A stretch of DNA of 64,000 nucleotides, from positions 66,236 through 130,235 of the forward strand of contig NW_002476539.1 of assembly GCF_000189635.1 (NCBI RefSeq), read 5' to 3'. The position numbers were made by a program, and so were the translations under genes. Each line of letters opens with the position of its first letter. The first letter of the stretch is position 1. The notes beneath the pieces were generated by a model. That model saw only the letters and a list, made by a program, of their open reading frames with translations, was not told where the DNA came from and ran no database searches. Of the stretch, positions 1 to 12,370 are shown piece by piece. Source of the stretch: Tetrahymena thermophila SB210 (taxonomy: Eukaryota > Ciliophora > Oligohymenophorea > Hymenostomatida > Tetrahymenidae).

Positions 1-1
1 T

Positions 2-1681
2 ATAAAAATGGTAGTAAGAGTTATTCTTATGCAGTACATTCAAATCTGCTTAGTGCTATCTCGAGATGATTATTATAGAAAGTCTGATTTACCAATTTAA
101 ATTTGTCTTCTGGTTTCTTTTTTCGTTCACCTCATCATTATCACTGCTCGAATAAATGTAATATTTTTTATAGAAGACTTTGGAAATGAAAATAACTACA
201 CAGAAGTCTATACAATCGATATGCAAGATCAAAATTAAAATAACATTCAAAATATTTAACAAAATATGATATAATAGAATTAGCATTAAGAGATGAATAC
301 AAATAATTAAGTTATAAATGATTATTAATAATTGAATGTGGTTGAATCGACGTCATCATTATCCTCTAACGTCACTCCTTTATTAAAAAAGAGTAATAAA
401 ACGACCAAAACATCTACCTGTTTTAAATTTAAATTATATATGCCTTCTTTTAGGTCAGCTGTTTCCTTTGTTGGAAGATTATCTTATTAATTATGTTTTC
501 AACTTCTTTTAGTTTTACTCTTGAATCAGTCATTTATAAACTCTCTCATTTATATTATCTCAAAGATGCTTATCTTATTTATTATAAATAGAATTGCTCT
601 CTACTACTAGCAAGGTCCTACGTTTAATTACTTAATCTTGATTCTTGCCCAATTCTTTTACATTGTGATTGATCACGGTCCTTTTTATTAATTTTACATT
701 TCCCCCTACAAAGTAAGTAATAATGAAAGGCTACTTTATTCTTCAAGCATTTTCTAAATAAATTCTCTCTACCAGCTTGTTGATGTAACTTCTATTTTTC
801 TTATGGATTACTTTATAACTGATTTCGATGCCAATCAAAAATTATAGTAGAATTAAACTGATGAAGGTAATAATCTCTAGATAAAAATCTAATTCTATTT
901 AAGATTTATTGCTTATATAATATTGGGAGTATGTTAGCTATGTTACCTTATCAACATTTCTCTTCGTTTGATATCTTTTTGTTCAAGAAAATACAGGATA
1001 TATAGTTCTAAGCGCTCAAACCTTAAAAAAATAGTTTAGATTCTTTCTAATAGCTCCTCTTTACAGTATATGTATGCCAATATCTAAACATAAGATATGT
1101 AAATTTAGCAGGTAGGACACTAAAATAGTTTAATCTTTGGTAATGATGCTGTAAACAGCTAAGATATTTCTTCTCTTACTTTAAATAGTTTAAATAGCAT
1201 ATCAAATTAAAATAAATATAATAAAAACTCAACTAGTTTAAACTAATGCTTTAAAATTATAACAAGAAAAAAATATTTTGAAGGAGCTTATATAGAAATT
1301 CAATAGGATTTTACCACAGTTATTTTGTTAGAAAACAATTGCATAATGTTAGAATAGAGATTTCACAAAACATTTTTAAAATTACTTCTATATGAAGCTT
1401 AACTCCCTTATACAAAATATGAATACACAATAACTAATAACAACAATAGCAATAATAATAATAATTTGCAAGTATTAAAGCAACAATTAAATATAGCTTT
1501 AAATATTCGGTTTCTCAATTACGGTCTCAATAATATTCAGATTTAATTAAATAAGAATACAGTGCTTTAAATGCAAAATTTAATTAACCCTATTCTACTA
1601 TAAATTTTTACTTACTATTAATTAATTAGTAAGAATCTCACATACAACCCTCATGTGATATTATACGATTTATATTTCTGA
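2..1681 (+). CDS. multipass membrane protein, 5'-partial (family A, copy 1)
   Basis: The frame is open from base 2 to a TGA at 1679-1681 with TAA/TAG as Gln, giving at least 559 residues and no intron. An ATG at 8-10 is in frame, but the first hydrophobic segment would then begin almost at once; comparison with the copy at 16801 suggests about 15 residues lie before the window, so I treat it as 5'-truncated. Several hydrophobic helices are visible (around codons 4-16, 27-50, and four more between about 140 and 310), separated by an Asn/Gln-rich linker. The C-terminal ~170 residues are soluble in character, contain an Asn run, and end in VILYDLYF. That ending matches the ends of the proteins at 14523 and 16801, so the three form one family. 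No known domain is recognised. Role: unknown integral membrane protein. Confidence 0.8.
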
Positions 1682-2640
1682 GAAAAGGCTTGAATAAGCA
1701 TAAAAAAAAGATTTGGCTATCTTTAACTAAGGATTAAATAATTTTTATCCTTGATCACCTTTCCTCTCTTTATAACCAACACACTATAGTAGATGTTTCT
1801 GTTATTAAAATTAAAAAAATAAAATATCTAATAATAAACTACATTAGTAGTATTAAAGACCAAAAATGCTCAAAAAAAAATTAAGTATATTTTGAACTGA
1901 CAAAATAATATGAACAAAATAATTAAATATCTTATTTTAATTTTATAAATAATTTTTTATTAATTGTTAGTTGGGTAAAAAGTAATAAAAGATATCTATT
2001 TTCAGCATAATTTTAAAAAATATGTGGTTAATAAAACAAAGTAAATTATTTGTAAATTAAATTGAGTTTGTGGTTAATAGAAAAATAATTGCAGTCTAAT
2101 CCATATATTTTTAAATAGTTAATAAATATTAATATTTCAACATTAATATATGTTTTTTGAATAAAAAATATCCTAAATAACTTAAAAAATAAAAATTCTT
2201 CAATAAAATTTTGTAAATATACAAGCTCCTCTTCTTTAACTACATTATTTAATCTTTTATAAATTTCCTTACATTACCACTACTATTACTATTGTTTTTA
2301 ATAACACCAACCTCACTGTTTAAAGGTAGTAATCTCAAAGTATAATGTAAAGTTTTTAATCAAGTGATAGAATTTATTTTAGATTTTAATGTGTTTATGA
2401 TAGTTAGATAGATGAATAAATTAAGTGATTTATGAATTAGGGAATTATAGATATTTAGTTTTAATCATATTATTTGTATATTAATTTTGTAATTATCATA
2501 TCTAAGAGATTACTGAATTAATAATTAATCAATTTTTAGTAATAAAAATAAGAGATAAATAACAATATAGTAATCTTTGTTTATACTTGATACAAGCCTA
2601 TAACGTTAGACAAGTAGAATCATTCCTAATTTTATTTATT
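1682..2640. other. intergenic, no gene seen
   Basis: Very AT-rich spacer between two plus-strand genes. I see no convincing open frame, RNA gene or repeat array. It should hold the 3' end of the upstream gene and the promoter of the gene at 2641. Confidence 0.6.
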
Positions 2641-5600
2641 ATGAGAAAAGCATAGAATTTATTTTATTTATTAATCCATCTTGTGATCGTTTATTATGCA
2701 GAAGCTGAACTAACTAAAGATTTTGGTAAATTTATCCCTTTGCTACATTTTTATAATTGTTGCTGACATTATTTATTTAAAAACAGAATTATCTAATTCT
2801 TCTTGCAAGGATATTTATAAGTTTTTCTAAAGTACTAATGTAGATTATTTCTTTGGATGCAATGAAAACAAAAAACCAAACAAATTTGTATTATCACTTG
2901 AGAATAATTAGTTGTTTAGTAGAGTCACTTTTAAAATTAAATTCCTCACATCAAAAAAAATAGAGAAAGATAACATCAAGATATAAATAGACAATTTTAT
3001 GATAGAAGATGTAAAAATGGTTAAAGAAGAAGATAAATTCTATTCAATAAAGGTTTTTCATGATGACGCAAAAGGTTAAATTTAATTTGATATCAAGCAT
3101 GAGGATGGAGAATTAAAAGTTTAGAAGTAATTTATTTTTTTTTATAAATTTGTTTTCTAATAATTCTTTATGTAAAAAATAGAGCCACTTTAAGTCTACT
3201 AATAGAAAACTGTGATCAATACTAAGAAGATGGTTCATGTTTTAAGTGCAGTCATGAATATTTTTTAAATTAAATGACAGGTTTTTGCTAAGATTACAAA
3301 GCAAATTGTGAAACTTAAGAAAATAAGAAATGTAAAAAATGCTAGAACGGATATTTACTAAATGAATCGGGCTTTTGTACTATTTCTTGTTAAGATAAAT
3401 AATTTAAGTATAATAATTCTTGTGTAAGCAGCTGCCCAACAGGATATTATTCTGATTAAAACTAATTTTGCTAAAAATGTGGAGATTATTGCGTATTTTG
3501 CCACTCTAATGATACTTGCTTATAATGCGAAGAAAATAGGTACTTTTAGGATGGTGTTTGTAAAGAAGCTTGTTCAGATGGATACTTTGTAAGCACCTAA
3601 GAGACAACAAACGGTTAATTAATTTGTGAAAATTGTGATGAAAGCTGTTTAACTTGCACAGGTCCTTCAAATAACGAATGTACAACATGTAGAGAGGACT
3701 TTATTATTTACCTTGGTAACTCTTGCTTGTAGTAATGTCCAGAAGGTTATTTCAAAAAATCTAAAAATATAAGTGAAGATATTAATAAAATTAAAAATAG
3801 CTCATATTATTGCGCAAGATGTTACTATTTAAATTAAAAATGTGTTGAATAGTGTCCTTCTTAAACCTTTATTGTAGAAAATTATATTTGTAAAACATGT
3901 TCCACTAAAAATTGTGCTAATTGTAATTCTAATGATATATGCAATGCTTGTTAAAATGAATATATATTAGATGAAAAGAACTAATGTGTTGAATGTGATT
4001 AAAATACTTACTATGATGCTCATAAATAAATTTGTAAAAAGTGTCCTGATGTAAATTGTTTAAATTGCAGTAGTGAATAAAGCGGAAGGGTTTGTATAAA
4101 GTGTAAATAGTATTATGAATTTAATGAAAATAAGCTAGTATGTTAATTTAATGATACTGAATATCTTTTAGAATGTGCTAATCCTTCTAACTGCACAAAG
4201 GAGCAGAATATTGTTAAAGCATCAGATGCCACAATTAACATTATTAGTATCTCTAATACAATTTTACTCCTATTCTCCTTTGCTTTCTTTCCAATCGGTC
4301 CTTTTTTTTGGTATACAGTTTAGGTTTAATAACAGATAGGAAACTTAATTTTAATAAACAATCTGAGGATTTTATCTCTTGGACCCACAGTAATATAAAA
4401 CTTCTATCAGTATAATATATTTCCTTTGTTTCCTGACTCTACATTAAACACATATAATGAAAGTGATTTGCTTTATGCTAGTAGCAGCTAGCTTTCAATT
4501 ATGGGTGCATTTAGATCTTAACCTTTAAAAAAATACTTTATTAACAACATGGCTTACTTCTTTGTTTTTCTTTTTATAACAATCCTAGTGTACATTTTAT
4601 CTAAGTGCATAAATAGGAAATATATTAGAATTATTGAGGCTAATTAAGCCTAAAAAAAATTAAAAGTAAAGGAAATTGATTGTAAACATGACAATAGTAT
4701 TTTTGACAACAGCTATAATCTCAATATAAGCTGCAGTTTAGACTAGAATGCTTCAAAAATAAATTAAAGTTAAAACGAAATAAGTCAAATAGGATAAAAT
4801 TTACTTGTAAAAAGGGAAAATGAAATTTAAAAATAAAAAGAAAAAAAAAGGTTAAATTTTTATATAAAAAACCAAACATTCTTAAAAATAATAGAGTATA
4901 ATTTATTTATAAGGTTTTAAATGGTATTCGGAAATTACTTTTTATTATCTCTATTTTACTCTGTTTATAAATTAACCTTAAATTCAACATATGATTTCAT
5001 AGATATAGGATTTAAGTCTTTATTCTCTCTGATTTACATCATCTTTGTTTGCTACTTAACCTATAAAGTGTCTAAATTCGATGAACTTGATTTTAACTAC
5101 GACTGTAGCAAATTTAAAGTTATTTTTAGTAATATTAAAACCTAAGGACTTAAAAGGTATTTTTGGATTCTCCTTGAGTTTCGTAAAATTTTATAAGTAG
5201 CTGTTTTGGTCTTTGTCACTCAAGATTTAATTAAAATATCCTCAGTTTTAGGAACTAATTTATTATTTTTGATTTATTTGCTTCATCAAAAACCTATTTC
5301 TTACACTATTTATCAAAAATTTATAATAGCAATAGAAGTAATAATTGGATTCTCGAATGTTTGTATTATAATTTATTAAATTTTACCTGATAGTATGATC
5401 AATTAAAAGTTTATAGCTTCTATTTTGGCGATTATGGCTTTAACTATACTGAACTTTATAGTGCTTGGCTTTTTATTAATGCAGATTTACATGTTTGTAA
5501 AGTTCAAATTCTTTCCTAGGTTTTATATCCTAGAGAATAAAATTATTGATACGACATCCATGAAAATTGAATAAGGTTACGATTAAAAAAATTCTAGATT

Positions 5601-6222
5601 TTTTAATGACCTAACAAATAATGATATTGACTATTATTCAAAATTATGGGGGATTAATCCAATTTTTGCAAAAAAAATTTATTAAGAAGCATAAGAAGAA
5701 TTTAGGAAAAAATATGAATAGGAAGAAATAAGAGTTCAATAACAAATTTAACTAAAGGAATAATCCAAATAAAAAGTTGTTGATAATACATTACAATCAT
5801 AAAAAAGAAGTATCTATACTCACAAAGAGGTTCATGGAACAGTCAAAGAAAAAAAGAAGCTGTAAAAAATATTATCCTAATCAATTTAATTTCAACAAAA
5901 TAACCTAAGAAATTAAAGAAAAAACATAGATTATAATAAAATTTATATTAATAACTTGCTTAGCAAAGGTAATATCTTTGTCTAAGAATAAAATCAAAGC
6001 AAAGCGCATTTTAGCCCAAATAATTCAAAGTTAATATCAAAAGATTCTTCTATAATAGAATTATAAAACACTTCTTAGCAAATTTTTAAATAAACCACAG
6101 ACTTAGACTCTTAATAAAATTAATAACAGAGATGCATAAAATTGATAAAACAGAAGGATAATTAAATTTCTTAAGTCTAGCTATAAAAAGAGCAATTTAC
6201 CTCAATCAATGATTCAAATTGA
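2641..6222 (+). CDS. large Cys-rich (furin-like repeat) multipass membrane protein
   Basis: Three exons (2641-2725, 2787-3126, 3183-6222) join in frame into 1154 residues; introns are 61 and 56 bp, GT...AG and very AT-rich. The ATG starts a hydrophobic signal peptide ending near YYAEAE. After a ~150-residue ectodomain comes a long run of CxxC / CxxxC repeats (roughly residues 140-490) of the furin-like or growth-factor-receptor Cys-rich type common in ciliate surface proteins. Several transmembrane helices follow (for example the stretch after TIN at about 4240-4310, and 4540-4600, 4925-5100, 5180-5500). The C-terminal tail is Gln/Lys-rich and cytoplasmic in character. Such ciliate proteins are large expanded families annotated as putative transmembrane proteins; ligand and function are unknown. 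The frame stays open for 104 codons after the terminal TGA (see next entry). Confidence 0.85.
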
Positions 6223-6537
6223 TTTGGTGTACAAGGTTATTTATCTAAATTGAGACATAAAATTCTCAATTTCAAAAAAATAAACACTAACGCTTAGATT
6301 GGAGGCTGCATAGAAATTTTTTAATTAAATTAAATATAATCAAGCAAAAGGCAATTATCTAATTTTTATAAATTTAAAATCTATTTTCCAAAAAAATAAA
6401 AAAGTAAGTACTACTAAATAAAAAAAGGGCAATATATACTGCTAATTACTTTAATATGTTATACAATAGCAATAATTAATATAAAGTATTTGTAAATTAT
6501 TAAAGCGTTTTTGAAGATTTTAATATATAATGTATGA
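6223..6537 (+). other. in-frame open extension downstream of the TGA of the Cys-rich gene
   Basis: Directly after the TGA at 6220-6222 the same frame continues for 104 codons to a second TGA at 6535-6537. The first ~30 codons keep coding-like base composition (Gly, Cys and His codons appear) and the end contains a hydrophobic helix beginning QYILLITLICYTIAI. This could be a lost C-terminus cut off by a nonsense change, a readthrough extension, or chance: in this AT-rich code a 104-codon gap without TGA is not rare. I do not call it a separate gene because it lacks a good start. Confidence 0.35.
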
Positions 6538-7710
6538 AATATATCAAAAAAACTAAGAATAAACTGTTAACTTTCTAAAATTTTAAATAAGCAATTAATT
6601 TTCAAAAAATCTATCTAATTACAAAAAGTACTTTCAAATATCAAAATTAATTAATTGCAAAACACTTTTTTATTTGAATATATAAATAGAAAAGCTTAAC
6701 TTTTTTAGATGGATTTGCAAAAATTTTTTTTAGAAATAAAAAAGTAATTGAAAATATAAAAGCTTACAGAAAGTAGTGAATAATAATCATATTCAAAAAT
6801 GAATAATAATTATATACAAAAAATATTTTCGAAACGAATAAAAGATCATTATTTAATCATTTATATAACTAAATTAAGTAATATTTTATTATTTTTAGAG
6901 ATATTTTGTCCATTTTATGTAAATATTCTTTCAGTTTTTATGGTAAAAATCTCGGTTTAACTACTTTATTTATTATATCTAATTAATACACTTTATCCTA
7001 AAATTTATTGTAACTTGATAAAGTTTTGAAATTTATCCAAAAATGCAAACAGTAAAAATTAATTGAAAATAAATTGTTATATGCTCGAATAAATCTATTT
7101 ATAGTTATCATAAAATTATAAGTTTTATAGCAATTGAATTAGCAGATGACCTAATATTCAGTTATTTATAGATAAAATCAACAGATTGTTTTCAATTTTA
7201 AATGTTTTTGAGCAAGTGATTAACTATAAATATTATAATAATGCATGCTTAGTGTATTAAAATTTTATGAGTCTATCAAATAAAATGATAATAAAAATTA
7301 AGTATTAGTAATTTATTTAAATTTATTTTTGCTTTAAAATAATTTTAATCCTTAATTGCCTTTAAAATATTAAAATTCTTTTAAAAAAAATGCAAATTTG
7401 ATATTTGAGATGTAAAATTCATTATTAATATATGATCTTAGCAAAGAAAATATCAAGAAAAAGAAGAAAAACATCTTATGTGTGTTTATGATAAATATAA
7501 TTTGAAGTTCTGAAAAAAGTATATTGATTTTATGTAAATAATTAAAAATAAATTATATAAGCAATATAAACATAAGTATTTTAGATAAATAATATATTAA
7601 AAATTTTCTTTATATATATTAGTAAAAATTAGTTGATATCTTAGTTGGTGTGTGAGCTAGTGAGTGAGTTAAAGGCTAGTTATTTTATGATTGAAAGAGT
7701 TCTGGAAGTA
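6538..7710. other. intergenic, no gene seen
   Basis: AT-rich spacer between two convergent genes. I found no supportable gene or structured repeat. A cluster of GTGAGTGAG-like bases near 7650-7670 lies just beyond the 3' end of the reverse-strand gene. Confidence 0.6.
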
Positions 7711-8388
7711 TCAGTTTTTTTTGTAATACTTAATTTCTTCTCTTAGAATTGGGTCTTAAATAGCTCTTAAAAGTAATTTAGAATACCAAAAAGTGTTTTC
7801 TTTATTTTCAACTTTACTGTGCTAGAGCCATAAATTTTAAATATTTTCAAGATAGTATTAAAATATTTTTTGGTGCTTCGAGCTTTTTAATAGACTCAGA
7901 ATTTTTTAATTCCATTGACATTTTTACTTTTTCAATTTCCTCTTTATAACTTTAATTGAGCTCTCCAATCCTTCTTGTTTAGAACTTTTATCTAAATGTA
8001 TCAATAGCAAATTTTTGTTTTACTAAGAATCTATAAATTTCAAGAAAGATTAGATGATGTTCTTGAATATATTGTTTCTTTCTATTGGTGAATCTTTTAG
8101 TTTTTACATGTATTCTAGCCTATCAGAGTCTTCTACTTAGCCTTAATCAATATTTTCCTATAGATTAGATTTTTAGGAATATAATTTTTTAAATATTAAA
8201 TATTCGCAATCTGATTTCTCAATCATGACTTATGAAATATTTTTAAAAGAGCACTATTTGACCTTGATCTTATCTTCATCATCATTGAGCTTAGCATTTT
8301 TAATGTTATTATTTATACTAGAGATCACTTTGAAATATTAAATTTATCTAACATTTGTAACTATAGAACTTTCTTTTTCATTATCCAT
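7711..8388 (-). CDS. hypothetical protein, 225 aa
   Basis: Single reverse-strand frame with ATG at 8388-8386 and TGA at 7713-7711, 226 codons, many TAA/TAG Gln codons. The protein begins MDNEKESSIV. It is Lys/Asn-rich and probably soluble, with no signal peptide or membrane helix. The C-terminal half is predicted helical: a segment beginning FKNIIQSFLKFI, then KCQWNQKILSLLKSS, then YYLENIQNLWLQHSKVE, and an end of LLRAIQDPILREE. I do not recognise a named domain; the pattern resembles small ciliate-specific families of unknown function. The frame has clearly higher G+C than its flanks, which supports real coding. Neighbours give no functional hint. Confidence 0.65.
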
Positions 8389-11193
8389 TTAAATTTGTAT
8401 GTTAATAACTTTATTTCTTTTGGTTTTGTAAATTAAATCAGTAATTATCAATTACTTGAAGATTTTATTATTTTGTAAAATTTTTAAGAGTATACAGTAA
8501 GAATATATGATATGTTAAGTAATTTGAATAAATGGATGAGTTGCACTTGAATGAAATTGTAATAAAGTTTTTTTACTGATTATCATTTGGAAAATATAAC
8601 AATATTCTTACAACTTAGGGACAGTCAAGTCAGTCTGTGCTTTAAAATTTGGTTTCTAATTAAATTTAAAAATGAGTTCAAATAATATTAATCATTCATT
8701 CTTACATATTTTCTGCCTATTATTTACTCTTTTAAAGCATCTTTGGTTTTTTTTAAAAAATTTTATCTTTTTTTTTAAAGTTATTTAATTTTAGATGCTA
8801 ATATTTGTCTCTCAAATAAAAAATTCATTTTTTTTGAATGATAATCATCTTATTTTAGTATGCTAATGTTTTTAATTTTAAAAGGACTCTCTTTTGACTT
8901 TCTATTGTATTAAGATATTAATTATTTTAATATAGGTTTTAGATGGTAAGATTGGACTAACTAAGTTTAAGAATTTTATGGTAATATGTATTTTACATAT
9001 ATAAAGACATATGAATAAATATAATATTATATAAATATTTATATATTTATATAAGCTAAAATATTGAATGATAATTATTTAAAGCTGTCAATCAATAATT
9101 GCAGATTAAAAAATTTGTTTACAGTTTACATAACTTCCGTTTATATAATGTACAACAATTCTAAAAATTCAACTAGCTGTTTTTTAGTAAGTTATGTTTT
9201 TCAAAAGAATTAACTTACTTCTTTTTAAGTAACCAACTTTATAAATGAAAAAAAAGTAAAAATATAGATAATTTACTTATTAAAATTATTTTTAAAAGCT
9301 AACATTATAGTTTAATGAAAACTTAAATAAACATAAATTCATTATAAAATTATATTTTCCATTCTAGCTATTCCCACTTGCAGTATTCCTTGAAAATATG
9401 AAAACTTATATTTAAAGACATACTTTAATATTTCGTTTACTAATATAAAAAATATATGCAGATAAATCAAAGTGAGACAGAGATAAGACTGAAATATGTA
9501 CTAATTTTATTTTTCAAGAAAAAATCAAAAAATTTAACAGTGACAGACAGTTTTTTTAAATTTTTTGCTGGCTAAAAAAAAATGTATGCTTTTAAAAGTA
9601 ATTAAGTAAGTACAATTAAAATTGTTCAAGGGATAAAACAAAAATGCGTTAAAATTTAAAACAAAAAGGGCCACCACATTTATCTTTAAGTTTTGAGAGA
9701 AAATTGGAAAAATATTAAAAAAATAGCAAAATTATTATTTATCTTTTCATTTTAAAAAGCTGTTTTTAGTAAAAATAAGAAAATTTTATTATAATTGACA
9801 AACAAGATTTGTTTGCTAATATAAAATAATCTTAAATTAATTTACCAAAAATATTATGATTCAGCCTCTTTAAAACTAGAAAAATATATAATATCTTATA
9901 AGTATGGATTTAAAATAGTCCTATTTTTTTTTAAATTATTTAAAAATTTTGATTCTTAATTTAAATCATTGTTTTTTTATTTTTAAAAGAAAAAAATTAT
10001 TCAAAAATGTAAAAATATTCATCATCAAATTATTATGTAAAAATAATTTTGACATTTTAATTTTTAGAAAGCTAATTTATCATTTTACCTATGTGCGTGC
10101 TAAGCCCATACATAATTTAAAAATTATTAATCTAAAACAAATTTTTTGAAAACATTATAAAGAAATGAAAAAATTAAAAAGACAAGAAAAGAAATGTAAT
10201 AAATTTAATTTCTTTTATAATAATTCTTATATTGCTTTCTAAATTAAATGCTTTTAATCTGTTTAGTTAGTTTATAAAAATTACAATTGTTCGTTTTGAG
10301 TAGTTAAAATAAAAATATAATTTTTAAAAATGCATTTTTGTTTTAAAAAAATTTATTTACACACATTATCAAATACACAAAAAACAAACAAATGAAAAAA
10401 ATTGGAGTTAAAATTTGTTTTTACATTATTATCAAATTAGTAAGAGTTCAAAATTCCTTATTTTTGAAATGCTATTCAGCTTATTAGGTGAAAAAATTAT
10501 AATCTCGTTTTTACTGATATAAATTTAAATTTGAGATGGCAAATTAATTTGTTGGTTGATTGGGTTAAAAGGAGTTTATTTTTAATTAATTTTTTGAATA
10601 ATCTTTTTAATTTTTTAATTAATAATTTTCAATTTTTTTTTTTTCATTTTCATTTAAAATAATCTAAATAATATTATTATAAATATTTTGAATCTCTTTT
10701 ATTGCATTTTAATTTCTAGAATAAATACTCATAAATATTAAATTTTAAAAATTTATGTTATACAAATTAAAATTACTTACTTAAAACTCATTTTTAAGCA
10801 AAAAACATCATTTTACATCACATTATCAAAATTATAAATGAAGTTTTTTTATATTTATATCTACAATTTTTTAATTTATAAAAAAGGTATTTATATAGAT
10901 GAATGTTCTATGATGTAATTTAATATATCTTTACAAAAATTTTTAAATATTTCAATATAAGTAAATATTTTTTTATTTAACTAGTTTATTATTATTATTA
11001 GTAAATTTAATTACAAAAGTAAAATTTTCTTTATCTATTTTTCAATTAACTTAGTTTTTAATATTTTAATTTAGTAAAACTAGGATTTCAATTTTTTAAG
11101 TTAATTTTTAATTTAAAATTTTATTCATGATCAATTTTGTGCAAAATTTATGAAGAAAAGTGAGTAATATAGCTTAGAGCTTTTATTTTGTAA
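8389..11193. other. intergenic, 2.8 kb without a supported gene
   Basis: Extremely AT-rich, with long T runs and A runs. Short frames open in the ciliate code occur but none has coding-like composition. It should include the promoter of the reverse-strand gene ending at 8388. I see no tRNA, array or clear repeat. Confidence 0.5.
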
Positions 11194-12370
11194 ATGGCAT
11201 TCAATTTTCATTTAGATCGTATAACACTAATTGATATGGAAGGAAGTTTATTTCATTTTTTAATTGCTTTAAAAATGCATTTACAGACATAATTGTTGAT
11301 TTTAATTTTTTTATTTTTTATTAGCTTGTCCTATTTAGCAGTTTAAAAATATAATTGCTTAGCTCACCATGCATGTAGCCATTGAAATATCTTTCAACTA
11401 AGTTTTAGAAAAGGTATTTATCCTCTAAGTCTTATATTTTAAATGTATTAAAGTAATATTCTGGCAGTATTTCTTCCTCTTATAGCAAAAGAAATTATTG
11501 TTCTGAGCACATCGGGTAATCATAGAATGATTTAACTTAGATTTAAATTCCTTTTTTGATAAGGTGCAGCATATTTTTAATGAGCTCATAATGCAATTTG
11601 CAAAAGTTACTTGAGCACTTACAAATTTCATAATTCTAAAGCTGATTATAACCTAGAGTAGATATAATTTAGCCCTTACTGACTAAATAAATTTCTATAT
11701 TGGTTGCAAACTCACACTTGTCTTTAAGACTGTTGTTGGCATCTTGCAAGGAGTCTTTGGAATAAATAAAGAAAATTTTATATTAGTAAATAGAAGTTTT
11801 GTATGTGTTAAAATCAAAGATTAATTATATTATGCTAGAGATAAACGCTAAGAATTAATTAATCAAAACTATCTAAAGACCATTAGATATTTAATCATAC
11901 ATATATATATTTTTTACAAAATTTTTAACTCCAAATATAAAAAGCATCAAAAACCTAAGAAAAGTGTAGTGATACAAAATAATCGTGATGTATTTCTTTT
12001 GTATAAGCGAACAGTAAAGTATCCTCGCAAATGGAATCATAAACAAGACACAAGTGAATTATTTTAGAAGATCTGTTCTATATTGATCTTTGCTTTTGAT
12101 GATGTAGAATATAATTATCGAGCTTAACAAAATGACAGAAAGGTTTAAAAAAAGAAAATAATTAGAAATCTGTATAAGAGCAAATGTGGAGAGATAGCTA
12201 GTCAATATAATTTAAATATATTTAAATAGGTATTCATAGCCTGTGAACTCTATCTACGTTATCATAACAGAAACTAGTACGAGCTAGCCTAGTAAAATAA
12301 GATAAGCCAAGTAAGCATCGAGAGGAATAACTTCAATGAAAATCATATTTCTACCAAACAGCATAAATGA
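11194..12370 (+). pseudogene. unresolved or degenerate protein-coding region
   Basis: Base composition rises to coding level here. The best part is one frame free of TGA from 11615 to a TGA at 12368-12370 (252 codons), rich in Lys, Arg, Tyr and Ile, with segments such as KYPRKWNHKQDTSELF and YKSKCGEIASQYNLNIF. It has no ATG near its 5' end. Upstream, an ATG at 11194 can be joined by a weak intron (donor at 11246, acceptor ending 11324) into the same frame, but that frame then meets TGA codons at about 11492, 11510 and 11612. A second frame is open from about 11340 to 11640. Either the gene has an intron I cannot place (for example 11607-11659, GTTACT donor) or it is a decaying gene. No domain is recognised. 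Confidence 0.35.

Noticed and set aside
1-69. Short frame ending in TGA at 67-69 as the 3' end of an upstream gene
   Set aside because: The next frame (from base 2) is open straight through into the 559-residue membrane protein and aligns with its relatives, so the frame-1 reading is a shadow.
89-286. Reverse-strand 65-aa frame
   Set aside because: Antisense shadow of the membrane protein; its hydrophobic character is a by-product of the opposite strand.
293-1681. ATG at 293 as start of the first gene
   Set aside because: The same frame is open upstream with two further hydrophobic helices that the paralogues also have; 293 is internal.
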